A program made the position numbers and the translations under genes. A DNA stretch of 64,000 nt from positions 3,470,198 to 3,534,197 of the forward strand of contig NZ_AP023355.1 in the NCBI RefSeq assembly GCF_016865425.1. Direction: 5' to 3'. Positions 26,601 through 36,300 of this stretch are shown one piece after another (the first letter of the stretch is position 1; each line of letters begins with the position of its first letter). The notes under the pieces are model-generated. The model was given only the letters and a program-made list of their open reading frames with translations. It searched no databases and was not told the DNA's origin. Source of the DNA: Actinocatenispora thailandica. GTDB lineage: Bacteria > Actinomycetota > Actinomycetes > Mycobacteriales > Micromonosporaceae.

Positions 26601-27587
26601 CGGGACATGCTCGGTACCAGGCTGGAACTTCGGTTGGCCGATCCGATGGAGTCCGAGGTGACCTCCCGGCAGGCGGCCACCGTGCCCAACCAGCCGGGCC
26701 GCGGCCTCACCGCCGCCGGGCTGCACTTCCTGACCGCGCTGCCGCGGATGGACGGCAGCTCCTCCAACGAGGACCTGTCCGAGGCCACCAAGTCGACCGT
26801 GGAGGAGATCGGTACCTTCTGGCCCGGGCGCCCGGCGCCCGGGGTGCGGATGCTGCCGACCCAGCTGCCCGTCGAACAGCTGCCCGAGCCGACGCCCGAG
26901 TTCAAGGTCTGCATCGGGCTGGACGAACGGCGGCTCGCGCCGGTGTGGCACGACTTCTCGACCACGCCGCACCTGCTGGTGTTCGGCGATTCGGAGACCG
27001 GCAAGTCGAACATCCTGCGGCTGGTACTGCGCGCCATCCAGCGCCGGTACACCCCGGCGCAGGCGAAGGTGGTGCTCGGCGACTCCCGGCGCGACCTGGA
27101 CACCGCCATCACCGCGGACTACCAGGTCGGTTCCGGTTTCACCGGCGACAAGCTGTACGAGCTGGCCGGGCAGACCGCGGTCTCGATGAACCCGCGCATC
27201 CCCGGCGAGGACATCTCGTCGGAACGGATGCGCCGACGCGACTGGTGGACCGGTCCGGAACTGTTCGTCATCGTCGACGACTACGACCTGATGAGCCACG
27301 GCCGGCCCGGCTCGGTGCTGGACCCGGTCCTGCCGCTGCTGGCACAGGCCACCTACATCGGCCTGCACGTGATCGTCGCGCGCAGTACCTCGGGTGCGAT
27401 GCGCGGCGTGATGGAGCCCGCGATCCGCCGGATGTGGGAGCTGGGGACGCCGGCCACGCTGCTGTCGTACCCCCGGGAGGAAGGTAAGTTCCTGGGCGAA
27501 GCGGCGCCACGGCGGCTGCCGCCCGGCCGGGCCCAGCTGGTGACCCGGCGAGGCGTCCGGTTGATCCAGACGGGACTCGTGGTATGA
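23643..27587 (+). CDS. eccC: EccC-type FtsK/SpoIIIE ATPase of the type VII secretion system
   Basis: This is a 1314-residue motor protein that recognises WXG100 substrates and drives export, acting at the inner face of the membrane. Two membrane segments lie near residues 38-90. Three ATPase domains follow, with Walker A motifs GATGSGKS (about 474), GAPQSGKS (about 833) and GDSETGKS (about 1115). The matching Walker B strands are LLIIVDEF, VFLVVDGW and LFVIVDDY; only the first has the Glu typical of an active catalytic site. The single chain corresponds to fused EccCa and EccCb. Its start overlaps the upstream stop (ATGA). It is followed after 13 bases by EccD. Confidence 0.97.
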   Translation: MRTVTVKRPPRAAGPEAPEGQIELQEPPLMAEEAQLDFRSFAMIVPMGLSTGGLMVMFGMSMRSPLMYVIGGGMAFGMLFMGLMQIGRSASDRKRKMHGERRDFLRYISQIRQQAREAANQQRQAVLWNNPQPDRLWSLAMSDRLWERRPSQDDFGRVRIGLGRQDAMLRFLPPETKPIDHLEPLSTISLRRFSEAYKTVSHVPTSVGLRSFTSIEFEGEAEPAVGLVRAMLAGLVTFHAPDELRVAVLADVAQRDAFDWVKWLPHNAHPTAFDAAGPVRLFASSHDELLDLLGPEVTERGEHDRSARPTTSEPFVVVVARSPLPAESPLLTVGIRNVVLLDLTGQMPGGPKVLRLTVDADQVRYPAGEGVGSAQIDTLGVGECETLARIISPKRTSGVLDVVDEPLDANFDLTTLLGIRDAATFDVDALWHQRGPQRNRLAVPIGVTDGGEVIELDLKESAQGGMGPHGLLIGATGSGKSELLRTLVCALTATHSSEILNLVLVDFKGGATFLGMDHLPHTSAVITNLADELPLVDRMQDALNGELTRRQELLRASGYASLYDYEKARAAGTQLVPFPVLLIIVDEFSELLSSKPEFMDLFVSIGRLGRSLGVHLLLASQRLDEGRINRVEGHLSYRLALRTFSSMESRSVIGVGSAYELPPEPGNGYLKIDTTNLVRFKSAYVSGPYTGTGRNAEEVEHTAARLSPFVTSQVDVRHDPARERAVEVAEAPAEPDPDSATGPTLVDVLLERLRDSGPPARQVWLPPLSEAPSLDALLPSVVPDPSRGMTVGDPLAQGRLRVPVGMVDRPADQLRELLTLNFDGAEGHVGIVGAPQSGKSSLLRTIILALALTNTPDEVQFYGLDFGGGGLSSIGGLPHVGSIATRLERDRVVRTIEEVMQVLERREQIFAAHGLDSMSAYLAARARGEIEDPHGHVFLVVDGWYTMKQDFEDLDGKFQELVSRGLSFGVHVMVSATRWSEMRTWLRDMLGTRLELRLADPMESEVTSRQAATVPNQPGRGLTAAGLHFLTALPRMDGSSSNEDLSEATKSTVEEIGTFWPGRPAPGVRMLPTQLPVEQLPEPTPEFKVCIGLDERRLAPVWHDFSTTPHLLVFGDSETGKSNILRLVLRAIQRRYTPAQAKVVLGDSRRDLDTAITADYQVGSGFTGDKLYELAGQTAVSMNPRIPGEDISSERMRRRDWWTGPELFVIVDDYDLMSHGRPGSVLDPVLPLLAQATYIGLHVIVARSTSGAMRGVMEPAIRRMWELGTPATLLSYPREEGKFLGEAAPRRLPPGRAQLVTRRGVRLIQTGLVV

Positions 27588-27600
27588 GAGGAGGCCGCCG

Positions 27601-29013
27601 ATGAGTACGACGTTGAGCGAAGAACTGTGCCGCATCACCGTGACCGGTCCCGATCGTCGGATCGACCTGGCCGTACCGGTCACCACGACGGTGGCCGCGC
27701 TGCTGCCGTTGCTGGTGCAGCACACCGTGGATCCCGCGCAGCTTCGGGCGGCGCATGGCAGGCCGGACGCGGGTTGGGTGCTGCAGCGGCTGGGCCAGTC
27801 GCCGTTCCCGCCGACCGGCACCCCGGACAGCCTGGACTGGCTGGAGGGCGAGGAACTGCACCTGCGGCGCGCCGAGGATCCGCTGCCGAGCCTGGACTAC
27901 GACGACCTCGCGGACGGGGTGGCCGACGCCATCAACCGTCGCTCCGACCGGTGGCGCCCCGCGTACCGGCGGATCCTGTTCCTGCTGCTGTCGCTGGTGG
28001 CCACGGGCGCGCTCGCCGCGGTGCTGGTGGGCTACGGAACGACCGGGCAGCAGGTCGGCGTCGGCATCGTGGTCGGGGTGATCTATCTGGCGGCCGCGCT
28101 GGTGTGCGGTCGCGCGCTGCGGGACGGTGCGTTCGCGTTGCTGTTCGGCTACGGCGCGGCCGGTTTCGCGGCGATCGCCGTCGCCGCCGGGATCGCCGGT
28201 GACGCCAGCCGGGTCACGGCCGGTGGTACTCCGCTGCTGGCCGCCGCCGCGGCGGTGATCGGGGTGACGGTCCTGTTGCTGACCGCCGAGCGCACCTTCG
28301 GCCCGCACATCCCGCTGGCCGGGCTGGTGATCCCCGGCTTCGTCGGCGTGGTCACCGCCGTGACGGTGTTGTTGTGGCTCGGCCCGGGCCTGACCGCCCC
28401 GCACGCCGCGGCGCTGGTCACCCTGGCGCTGTTCGCCGTGGTCGTACTCGCACCCCGGATGGCGGTGAAGCTGTCCGGGTTGCGCGCCCCCCAGCTGCCG
28501 AAGACCAGCGAGGACATGTCGTACGACATCGAACCCGATGCGGCGGCCCACATCGACCAGCGCACCGGCGATGCCGATGCGTACCTGACCGTGGGGCTGC
28601 TCGGCGGCGCGCTGGTGGCGCCGGTGCTGTGCCACGTCGTCATGCGGGTGGGCGGCTGGTCCGGCTGGATGTTCGTGCTGCTGCTGTCGGTCTCGGTGCT
28701 GCTGCGGGCGCGCACCTTCCTGGGGGTCTGGCAGCGCGGCGCGCTGGTGTTCTTCGGCGTGGTGGGCAGCCTGATGGTGATCGTGCGGCTCGCCGCGACG
28801 TCCGGGTCGACCGGCCGCTGGCTGCTGCTGAGCCTGCTGTTCGTTCTGGTGCTGCCGTTGATCCTGTCGGCGCTGCGGCCCTGGCCGCGCCGGATGCTGC
28901 CGATCTGGGAGTACACCGCCCGGTTCCTCGACGTCGCCACCGCGGTCGCGGTGCTGCCCGTGCTCGCGCAGGTGCTCGGCCTGTACGGCTGGGCCCGCGG
29001 GCTGTTCGGGTAG
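27601..29013 (+). CDS. eccD: EccD-type integral membrane protein of the type VII secretion system
   Basis: These 470 residues begin with a ubiquitin-like domain (about 8-95) that carries a basic/acidic face. They continue with about eleven hydrophobic segments from residue 125 to the C-terminus, the known EccD architecture that forms the membrane vestibule of the pore. GAGAGGAGG stands in front of the ATG. It lies in the canonical eccC-eccD-eccB order within one operon. There is no sign of truncation. Confidence 0.95.
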   Translation: MSTTLSEELCRITVTGPDRRIDLAVPVTTTVAALLPLLVQHTVDPAQLRAAHGRPDAGWVLQRLGQSPFPPTGTPDSLDWLEGEELHLRRAEDPLPSLDYDDLADGVADAINRRSDRWRPAYRRILFLLLSLVATGALAAVLVGYGTTGQQVGVGIVVGVIYLAAALVCGRALRDGAFALLFGYGAAGFAAIAVAAGIAGDASRVTAGGTPLLAAAAAVIGVTVLLLTAERTFGPHIPLAGLVIPGFVGVVTAVTVLLWLGPGLTAPHAAALVTLALFAVVVLAPRMAVKLSGLRAPQLPKTSEDMSYDIEPDAAAHIDQRTGDADAYLTVGLLGGALVAPVLCHVVMRVGGWSGWMFVLLLSVSVLLRARTFLGVWQRGALVFFGVVGSLMVIVRLAATSGSTGRWLLLSLLFVLVLPLILSALRPWPRRMLPIWEYTARFLDVATAVAVLPVLAQVLGLYGWARGLFG

Positions 29014-29018
29014 CCGCC

Positions 29019-30374
29019 ATGCAGACTCAGCGCGACCACGTACACGCGTACTCGTTCAACATGGGCCGCATCTCCTCGGCGCTGGTCGAGGGTAACTCGA
29101 CCAACCCGCAGATCCCGGGCCGCCGGCCGCTGACCGGCCTGCTGCTCGGGGTGATCCTGGCGGTGCTGATCGTCGCCGGGTTCGGCGTCTACGGCTGGAT
29201 CAAACCCGGCGGCAGCAAGGCGTACCAGCAGCAGGGCGCCATCCTGGTGGAGAAGGAGAGCGGCACCCGCTACGTCTACCTGAACGGGCAGCTGCATCCG
29301 GTCCCGAACCTGACCTCGGCGCTGCTGGTGCAGGGCCCGTCGGCGACCGTCAAACTCATCTCGCGGGAGTCGCTCAAGCACGTACCGCGCGGGCCGGCGA
29401 TCGGCATCGCCGGCGCACCGCAGACGGTCCCGCAGCCGGCGGACCTGGTGCGCGGCCCGTGGCTGGCCTGCCTGCCCGGGTCCGTCGTGGCGCGGCCGGG
29501 CGACGGGATGGGCCTGAACCTGAACCCGTCGGCACCGGCCACCGCGCTGCACGGTGACTCGTTCTCCCTGGCCCAGTCCGGCGACGGCACCGCCTACGTC
29601 GTCGCCCGGGGCCACAAGTACCCGGTGACCGGCGACGCGGTGTTGGCCGCGCTGGGCGCCGGCGGCGCGCGACCGGCGGTGGCGCCGGACGCCTGGCTGA
29701 AGTGGCTGCCCACCGGCGCCACGCTGAGCCCGCCGAAGATCCCGAACGCCGGCGCGGCCGGGCCGAAGGTGGCGGGCCGGCAGTACCCGGTGGGCACGCT
29801 CTTCCGGCAGCGCGCCACGGGCGGTACGGAGCAGCTGTTCGTGCTGCGCGACGACGGGCTCGCCCCGATCGACCGGATGGACTTCCTGCTCGCGACCGCC
29901 GTGACGCACACCCGACCGGTACCGCTGAACGCGGTGGACGCGGTCGCCGCGCAGCGCTCCAGCGACCGCTCGCTGGTCGGCCGGCTACCGGACCTCAGCG
30001 GCCTGCACTGGCAGCACCCGGACGGCGGCGTGCTGTGCGTGCGGCAGCGCCCGGCCGGCACCTCGGTGCACAGCCAGGTGGTGTTCACGACCCGGGCGAA
30101 CGCCGGGGTGTCCGCCAGCGGCCGTACCTCGGTGCTGGTCGCGCCCGGTACCGGGCTGCTCGCGGTGCCGGCACCGGTGACCCGGACCAGCGCGCAGCAC
30201 CCCTACCTGATCTCGGACAACGGGGTCGCGTACCCGTTGCGCGGCAACGACACCATCCAGGCGCTGCGGCTCGACACCTCGGCCACGATCCCGTTGCCGA
30301 CCGCGTTGCTGTCGTCGTTGCAGCAGGGTCCGGCGCTGAGCCGCTCGGCCGTCACCCAGCTCGGAGGGAGTTAG
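29019..30374 (+). CDS. eccB: EccB-type protein of the type VII secretion system
   Basis: These 451 residues show the EccB pattern: a short cytoplasmic part (MQTQRDHVHAYSFNMGRI), one membrane helix at about 38-60 (LLLGVILAVLIVAGFGVYG), and a large extracytoplasmic repeat domain with PVPNLTSALLV, PADLVRGPW and PYLISDNGVAYPL. The family forms the periplasmic or wall-side part of the ESX membrane complex. The ATG at 29019 follows the eccD stop by only three bases, indicating coupling. Confidence 0.95.
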   Translation: MQTQRDHVHAYSFNMGRISSALVEGNSTNPQIPGRRPLTGLLLGVILAVLIVAGFGVYGWIKPGGSKAYQQQGAILVEKESGTRYVYLNGQLHPVPNLTSALLVQGPSATVKLISRESLKHVPRGPAIGIAGAPQTVPQPADLVRGPWLACLPGSVVARPGDGMGLNLNPSAPATALHGDSFSLAQSGDGTAYVVARGHKYPVTGDAVLAALGAGGARPAVAPDAWLKWLPTGATLSPPKIPNAGAAGPKVAGRQYPVGTLFRQRATGGTEQLFVLRDDGLAPIDRMDFLLATAVTHTRPVPLNAVDAVAAQRSSDRSLVGRLPDLSGLHWQHPDGGVLCVRQRPAGTSVHSQVVFTTRANAGVSASGRTSVLVAPGTGLLAVPAPVTRTSAQHPYLISDNGVAYPLRGNDTIQALRLDTSATIPLPTALLSSLQQGPALSRSAVTQLGGS

Positions 30375-30377
30375 CGC

Positions 30378-33272
30378 ATGCCGTCCATCCGCGGACTGTT
30401 GCGCAACGGCGAGTACGAGCCGGGCGAGCCGATCGTCGAGCACTCCGTCGGGCACGCCCATGTGCTGTCCCGCAGCGAGCCGAGCAGCGCGCTGCAGGCG
30501 CTCGCATTGCCCCTCGCCGCCGATCCGGACAACGACATCGTGCTGCTCGACCTGCAGGACGAGCTGCCAGTCGTGGCGTGGGAGTCGGTGGCGAGTGCGG
30601 TGCCACGCAGCCGGCGGCGCGGCATCCGGCTGCTGGCGCACGGCGGCCAGCGCGGCGCGTCGATCATGATCGGTCAGTGGCTGGCGCAGCGCCTGAACCG
30701 CACCGTGCTCGCGCCCAACGGCGACCTGGTGCGCGGCCCGGGCGGCGTCCTGTTCGTCTACTCCAAGCCGGACAGCGGGTGGATGCGGCTGCGCCCCGGG
30801 CGGGTGCCGGTCTGGGACTCCAAGCGTTACCCGACACCGCGGTGGGACTCGGCCGCCTCGGAGTACTGGACGTCGAGTTCCACCACCGGGATCGAACCGA
30901 TGCCGAGCGGCGTCTGGATCCACGATGTCCGCGCGCCGGAGGTGATCGCGGCGCACCGCGGGCTGTTGAGCGCCAACGTGCCGTGCCAGCCGGAGGTGCT
31001 GACCGTACTGCTGGGCTGCCCCGGTACCGCGCCGGTGTCGCTCGACGACGCCGCCCGCTTCTGGCACGGCCTGGACGAGTCGGTCCGGGCGCGGGTGCGC
31101 TTCGTGCGGTACGGCGACGTGCGGGTGCCCGGTGGCGAGGCGTTCGGGCAGGCACTCGCCGACTTCCTCGGTACCGGGATCGTCTGCTACACCGGCATGC
31201 CGATCGGCCGGCCGGCAGTGTTCGAGATCCGGACGATCGCCTCCAACGCCCGGCCGGGCTGGCGCCCGTTCGTCCTGGAGCTGGGCTATCAACCGCGCAA
31301 CGGCTCGCCCGCCGCGGGCCTCGGGCCGGCCCTGTTGAGTCACCGCATCCCGCTGCCCCGAGCGGAGGAGGTCAGCCCCCGGATCTACTGGTACGCACCG
31401 GATGCCGTCATCGAGATCGTCCAGTCCGGGCTGTGGGTCCGGCCGCCCGCGGAACCGACCAACGCGGCGCAGGTCCGGTCGGTGCCGCTCGATCCCGATG
31501 TCGCCGCGCTGATCTTCGACGACGCGGTACCGGCGCGCGCGCAGCGGATGCGGGTGCTGGCCGAGGACCTGGCCGGGCAGCTGGACCGCTCCGTCGGGGC
31601 GGCGAGCGTGCTGTGCGCCGCGTCCGCCCTGGCGACCAGGCGGGAGCTGCCGCCATCGGTTGCCGCCGCCCTCGCGACGTTGGCGCCCGCGCCGGCGGTG
31701 GCCCGCTTGGAGGCGGCCGACCAGGCCCCGGCGACCCTCGGGCCGCGCGCTCCGGCCGCCCCCGCCGACGGCACCCTGTCCCCCCGCGGTGCGGACGACG
31801 CCCCGGCCGGCCGGGACACGCCGGCCGGGCCAGCGCAGGTCGCGCCCGCCGCGCCCGAACAGCCGCACCCGGCGGTGCTGAGCGACGCCGCCCTGGGCTG
31901 GGCGCCGCCGGAGTGGCTTCCCGCCGGACAGCCCGACGGCTCGGCACCCGAGGACGACAATCGGGAGCCGGGCGATGCGGGGCACGCCGGCGGTGCCGCC
32001 GCTGCCCCGGCGGCCGGCGGGCCGGGCGCCCCCGACCCGGCGGTCACCGAACCGACCGGGAGCCGGGACGACCCGCCCCCGGACGCCGGACGCCCGGCCG
32101 AAGCGGACGCGGCCGGCTCGACGACCGCCCACCCGGCGCGGGAGCAGAACCCGATGCCGAGCCTGGGCCGGCCGCCGAGCCCGAGCCTGCCGCCGGACGC
32201 ACCGTTCCCGCCGCCGGCCGGTGACGGCGCCCCCGACACCGGTGCCGCGCCGCCCGGCGACGGCGCCCACCTCCGGGCCGGTACCGAGCCCACCGCGCCC
32301 GGCGCGGCGTCCACCGAGGACGGGACTGCGCCAACCCCGCCGGGCGCACAGCAGATCCGGCCGGATGACCCGCCGGCCGTACTGGGCGACGTGGCCGCCG
32401 GCGGGCCCGCGGCCACCGTGCCCACCGGCACCGTGGCCCGGCCCCAGCCGGTACCGGCGGCCAAGGCGTCGGCGTTGATCCCGCGGCGCGGACTCGACAA
32501 CGAACGGAGCTGGCTGCGCCGGTCGCTGAGCCGCGACTTCGACACGCTGGCCAGCTCGGTCGCCCGGATCATGTCCGAGCATCCCGGCATGACCGGCGGC
32601 GCCGGTACGAACAACGACGACGTGCTGGTCGACTCGGTCGCGGTCCGGCTCTACCTCAGCTCCCGCGGCATCGGCATCGACGCCGGACTGCGGTCCGGCC
32701 GCGGCGGCCCGCACGTACCGTTCGCCCGGTGCACCGCGGCCGGCCTGAGCCGGCTGCCGTCGTTCCGGGGCACCGCCGTGCTGCGGGCGGACCTGACCGA
32801 CAGCGAGTGGGCCTTCTACCGGGACCGGCGGCTGGTGACCGACTGGAGCTTCGTCAACATGTTGTCGGCGCCGTGCGCGAACCAGCGCGGCGACACCGAC
32901 GTGCTGGTCTGGTCGATGACCGCCCGGCGCACCGCGCTGCTGGAACCCGACGGCGACGAGCACGTCGACGACCGGGTGGTCTTCTTGCCCGGTACCAACT
33001 TCAAGGTGCTCGCGGTCGAGGCGGGCACGCCCGAGCGGCGCGGCGCGGTCCTGCTCCGGGAGATCGGCAGCAGCGAGATCGACGAGGAGGGCAACGTGGA
33101 CCGCAACCGGTTGTCGCTGGACGAGCTCGCGATCAAGTCGTTGCGGCGCAGCGTGGAGCGGTGGACCGACGGCGAGCGTCGGCAACGTACCGGCACGGCG
33201 ACGGCGGCCCGGTTCGGGGTGCTTCCCGGCCTGGCCGGCCCGGTGCGGGAGATGGAGGTGGCCTTGCCATGA
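30378..33272 (+). CDS. Large T7SS-locus protein with degenerate ADP-ribosyltransferase-like C-terminus
   Basis: This is a 964-residue protein of unknown function. GGAGGGA precedes the ATG, which lies four bases after eccB. Residues 1-380 are a folded, non-membrane domain (RLLAHGGQRGASIMIGQW, then RTVLAPNGDLVRGPGG), reminiscent of regions found in giant actinobacterial secreted proteins. Residues 430-690 are Ala/Pro-rich linker. The last 260 residues resemble the arginine-specific ART fold: FRGTAVLRADL, then WSFVNML and VVFLPGTNFKVLAVE. The usual catalytic E-x-E before the final strand is replaced by Asp-Asp-Arg, so the ART part is probably inactive and structural. It is most likely a cytosolic T7SS accessory. 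Confidence 0.7.
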   Translation: MPSIRGLLRNGEYEPGEPIVEHSVGHAHVLSRSEPSSALQALALPLAADPDNDIVLLDLQDELPVVAWESVASAVPRSRRRGIRLLAHGGQRGASIMIGQWLAQRLNRTVLAPNGDLVRGPGGVLFVYSKPDSGWMRLRPGRVPVWDSKRYPTPRWDSAASEYWTSSSTTGIEPMPSGVWIHDVRAPEVIAAHRGLLSANVPCQPEVLTVLLGCPGTAPVSLDDAARFWHGLDESVRARVRFVRYGDVRVPGGEAFGQALADFLGTGIVCYTGMPIGRPAVFEIRTIASNARPGWRPFVLELGYQPRNGSPAAGLGPALLSHRIPLPRAEEVSPRIYWYAPDAVIEIVQSGLWVRPPAEPTNAAQVRSVPLDPDVAALIFDDAVPARAQRMRVLAEDLAGQLDRSVGAASVLCAASALATRRELPPSVAAALATLAPAPAVARLEAADQAPATLGPRAPAAPADGTLSPRGADDAPAGRDTPAGPAQVAPAAPEQPHPAVLSDAALGWAPPEWLPAGQPDGSAPEDDNREPGDAGHAGGAAAAPAAGGPGAPDPAVTEPTGSRDDPPPDAGRPAEADAAGSTTAHPAREQNPMPSLGRPPSPSLPPDAPFPPPAGDGAPDTGAAPPGDGAHLRAGTEPTAPGAASTEDGTAPTPPGAQQIRPDDPPAVLGDVAAGGPAATVPTGTVARPQPVPAAKASALIPRRGLDNERSWLRRSLSRDFDTLASSVARIMSEHPGMTGGAGTNNDDVLVDSVAVRLYLSSRGIGIDAGLRSGRGGPHVPFARCTAAGLSRLPSFRGTAVLRADLTDSEWAFYRDRRLVTDWSFVNMLSAPCANQRGDTDVLVWSMTARRTALLEPDGDEHVDDRVVFLPGTNFKVLAVEAGTPERRGAVLLREIGSSEIDEEGNVDRNRLSLDELAIKSLRRSVERWTDGERRQRTGTATAARFGVLPGLAGPVREMEVALP

Positions 33273-33348
33273 GTGAGCGTGAGCGAGCGAACCGTGGGCG
33301 TTGCCTGCCTTGGTGCCTCATCGGTGTTCCGACGGAGGAGGAACGCCG

Positions 33349-36300
33349 ATGAGTGCGCAACTGCTGACGGTGGGCGGTGGCATGCCGGGCGCGCTGCCGA
33401 CCATCGGTGCCGCCCTCGCCCGCGCCGAGCCGGGCGCCACGATCACCGTCCACCCCGGCCGGTACGAGGAGAAGCTCGTGCTGGCCACCCGGGTCACCAT
33501 CAGTGCCGCCGAACCCGGCACGGTGCACGTGCACGTACCGGCGGGAAGCGTGCTGACGGTCGGCGGTGAGGGCGCCCAGCTGCACGGGATCTCGCTGTCC
33601 AGCGACGACGCGAAGCTCGCCGCCGTCGACGTGTACTCGGGTGAGGCGGCGCTGGACGGCTGCCGGGTCGAGGGCGCGGCGTGGACCGCCCTGCTCAGCC
33701 GACTGCAGGGCTCCATCGCGCTGCGCAACTGCGAGATCGGCGCGCCCACCGGGGTGGGGATCGTGCTGACGTCGCCGTCGATGAGTACGGTCGAGGACAC
33801 CACCATCCACGACGTCGGCACCAGCGGTGTCGTGGTCGGCGAGCAGGGCGCCCTGACGCTGCGGCGCTGCCGGGTGGCCAACCCGACCGCGAACGGCATC
33901 TGCGTCAACGGCGACGGCAACCTGGTCGCCGAGCAGTGCACGATCGTGGGCTCCGGCAAGCCGGCGTTCGTCGTCGACGAGCGGGGCCGGGCCCGGGTGG
34001 ACGGCTTGACGGTACGGCAGAGTGCGCTCGCCGACGTGTTCTGCCGCGGCGAGGTGGATCTGACCGTGTCCGAGGCAGACCTGTCCGGCGCCGGCCAGCA
34101 GGCGGTGTACGTGATGGACGGGGCCCGGCCCCGGTTTCGCCGCTGCACCTTCGACTCGGCCGGGTACAGCGCGGTGCACGTCGCCGACGGCGGCAGGCCG
34201 GGGTTCGTCGACTGCGTCTTCACCAACTCCCGCTTCGCGGTCACCGTGGACGGCCGCAGCGCGCCGACGTTCGACGGCATGACGGTCTCGGGCACCACCG
34301 AGCACGTGGCGCTGGTCGGCGAGAACTCCTCGATCGAGCTGCGCCGGCTGCAGGCGACCATCACCGCCGGCGCCGGCGTACTGGCCACGGACGGCTCCAC
34401 GGTGACCGGCGCCGACCTCACGTTCGAGTCGGGCGGCGCGGTCGCGCTGCAACTGCAGGACGACGCCCGCGGCACCGTACGCGGTGCCCGGTTCACCGGC
34501 TCCGCCGACAGCTGCGTCACGGTCGGCGCCGGCTCGTCACTGCTGCTCGAATCGGCCGGCCTCCGCGGCGCCGGACTCGACCTGGGTGAGCGGGCGGACC
34601 TGCGGCTGCGCGACGTCGAGGTGGTCGAGGCGCCCGCGGACGGGTTGCGGGTCGGCGCCGGCAGCACGGCGACCGCCCACCAGGTGCGGATCCGCCGGGC
34701 GGGCCGGGCCGGGGTACGCCTGGAGCCCGGTGCCCGCGGCAGCTTCGTGGAGTGCGAGATCCTGCAGAGCCGGACGCACGGGTTCGACGTCGACACCGGC
34801 GAACCGGTCTCGATCACGCGCTGCGTGGTGTCCGGCAACGGTGCCCAGGACATCCAGCAGTGCGCCGACGCCGCGCTGACCGTCGAGTCGCTGACCACCA
34901 ACGGCACCAAGGGTTCCGCCGGTACCGGGACGCCGGCGGAGGCGCCGGCTCCGGCCGACCGCGGCCGGCCCACCGAACCCGCTCCGGATGCGGTCGCCGA
35001 GCGACCGGACGCCGAGGAGCTGACCGGGCCGCTGCGCGACCTCGACGACCTGATCGGCCTGCAGGGGGTCAAGCAGGAAGTCAACGCGCTGATCAACCTG
35101 ATCAAGATGGCGCAGACCCGGCAGCGGATGGGGCTGCCGATGCCGCCGATCAGTCGCCACCTGGTCTTCGCGGGCCCGCCCGGGACCGGGAAGACCACCG
35201 TGGCGCGACTCTACGGATCGATCCTGGCCGAGCTCGGGGTGCTGCGCAAGGGACACATGATCGAGGCGGCGCGAGCCGACCTGGTCGGGCAGTACATCGG
35301 GTCGACCGCGATCAAGACCACCGAGCTGGTCAGCAAGGCGATCGGCGGGGTGCTGTTCATCGACGAGGCGTACACGCTGGCGGCCGACACCGGTGGCTCG
35401 GGCCCGGACTTCGGCCAGGAAGCGATCGACGCGTTGATGAAGATCATGGAGGACCACCGGGACGAACTGGTGGTGATCGTCGCCGGCTACTCCGAGCTGA
35501 TGCAGGGTTTCCTCGCCTCCAACCCGGGGCTCGCGTCGCGTTTCACCCGGACCATCGAGTTCCCGAACTACTCGGTCGACGAGCTGATCACCATCACCTC
35601 CAACCTCTGCCGGCAGCACTACTACGAGCTGGACGACGACGGGATCGACGCGCTGCGCACGTACTTCGAGCGGGTACCCCGCAACTCGACGTTCGGCAAC
35701 GGCCGGGTGGCTCGCAAGCTGTTCGAGTCGATGATCAACAACCAGGCGTCCCGGCTCGCCGGCGAGCCGCCCACCAAGAACACCGACCTGAGCCGGCTGA
35801 CCGCCGCGGACCTCGCTGTCGAGCTGGCACAGCTGGAGGAGCTGCCGGCCGAGCAGACCCGCGTCGACGCGACCACCGATCCGAACGGGGCGGTCAGCGC
35901 CTCGCAGAGCTGGCAGCGGCTGGGCGGGCTCGTCGGGGCGACGGAGGTGCGGGAGGCGATGGGCGCGACACTGGTTCAGCTGCGGGAGATGCGCAACCGG
36001 TACCGCGGCATCGGCCGGCACGGCAACGCGCTGCTGGTCGGCGCCCGGGGCAGCGGCCGCAGCGAACTCGCCCGGCACTACGCGGCGGGGCTGTCCGAGC
36101 TGGACGTGGTTCCGGTCGGGCAGCTGGTGACCGCCTCGACCCGGCAGCGACTGGCCGCGGGCTGGCCCGGCCAGGAGCACAGCCTGGTCGCCGACGCGCT
36201 GCACGACGCGAAGGGCGGTGTCCTCGTCGTCGACCACACCGAGGACGGCGAGTCGAACGGCATCGAGGTCATCGAGTCGCTGGTCCGCCAGGTCCGCGGC

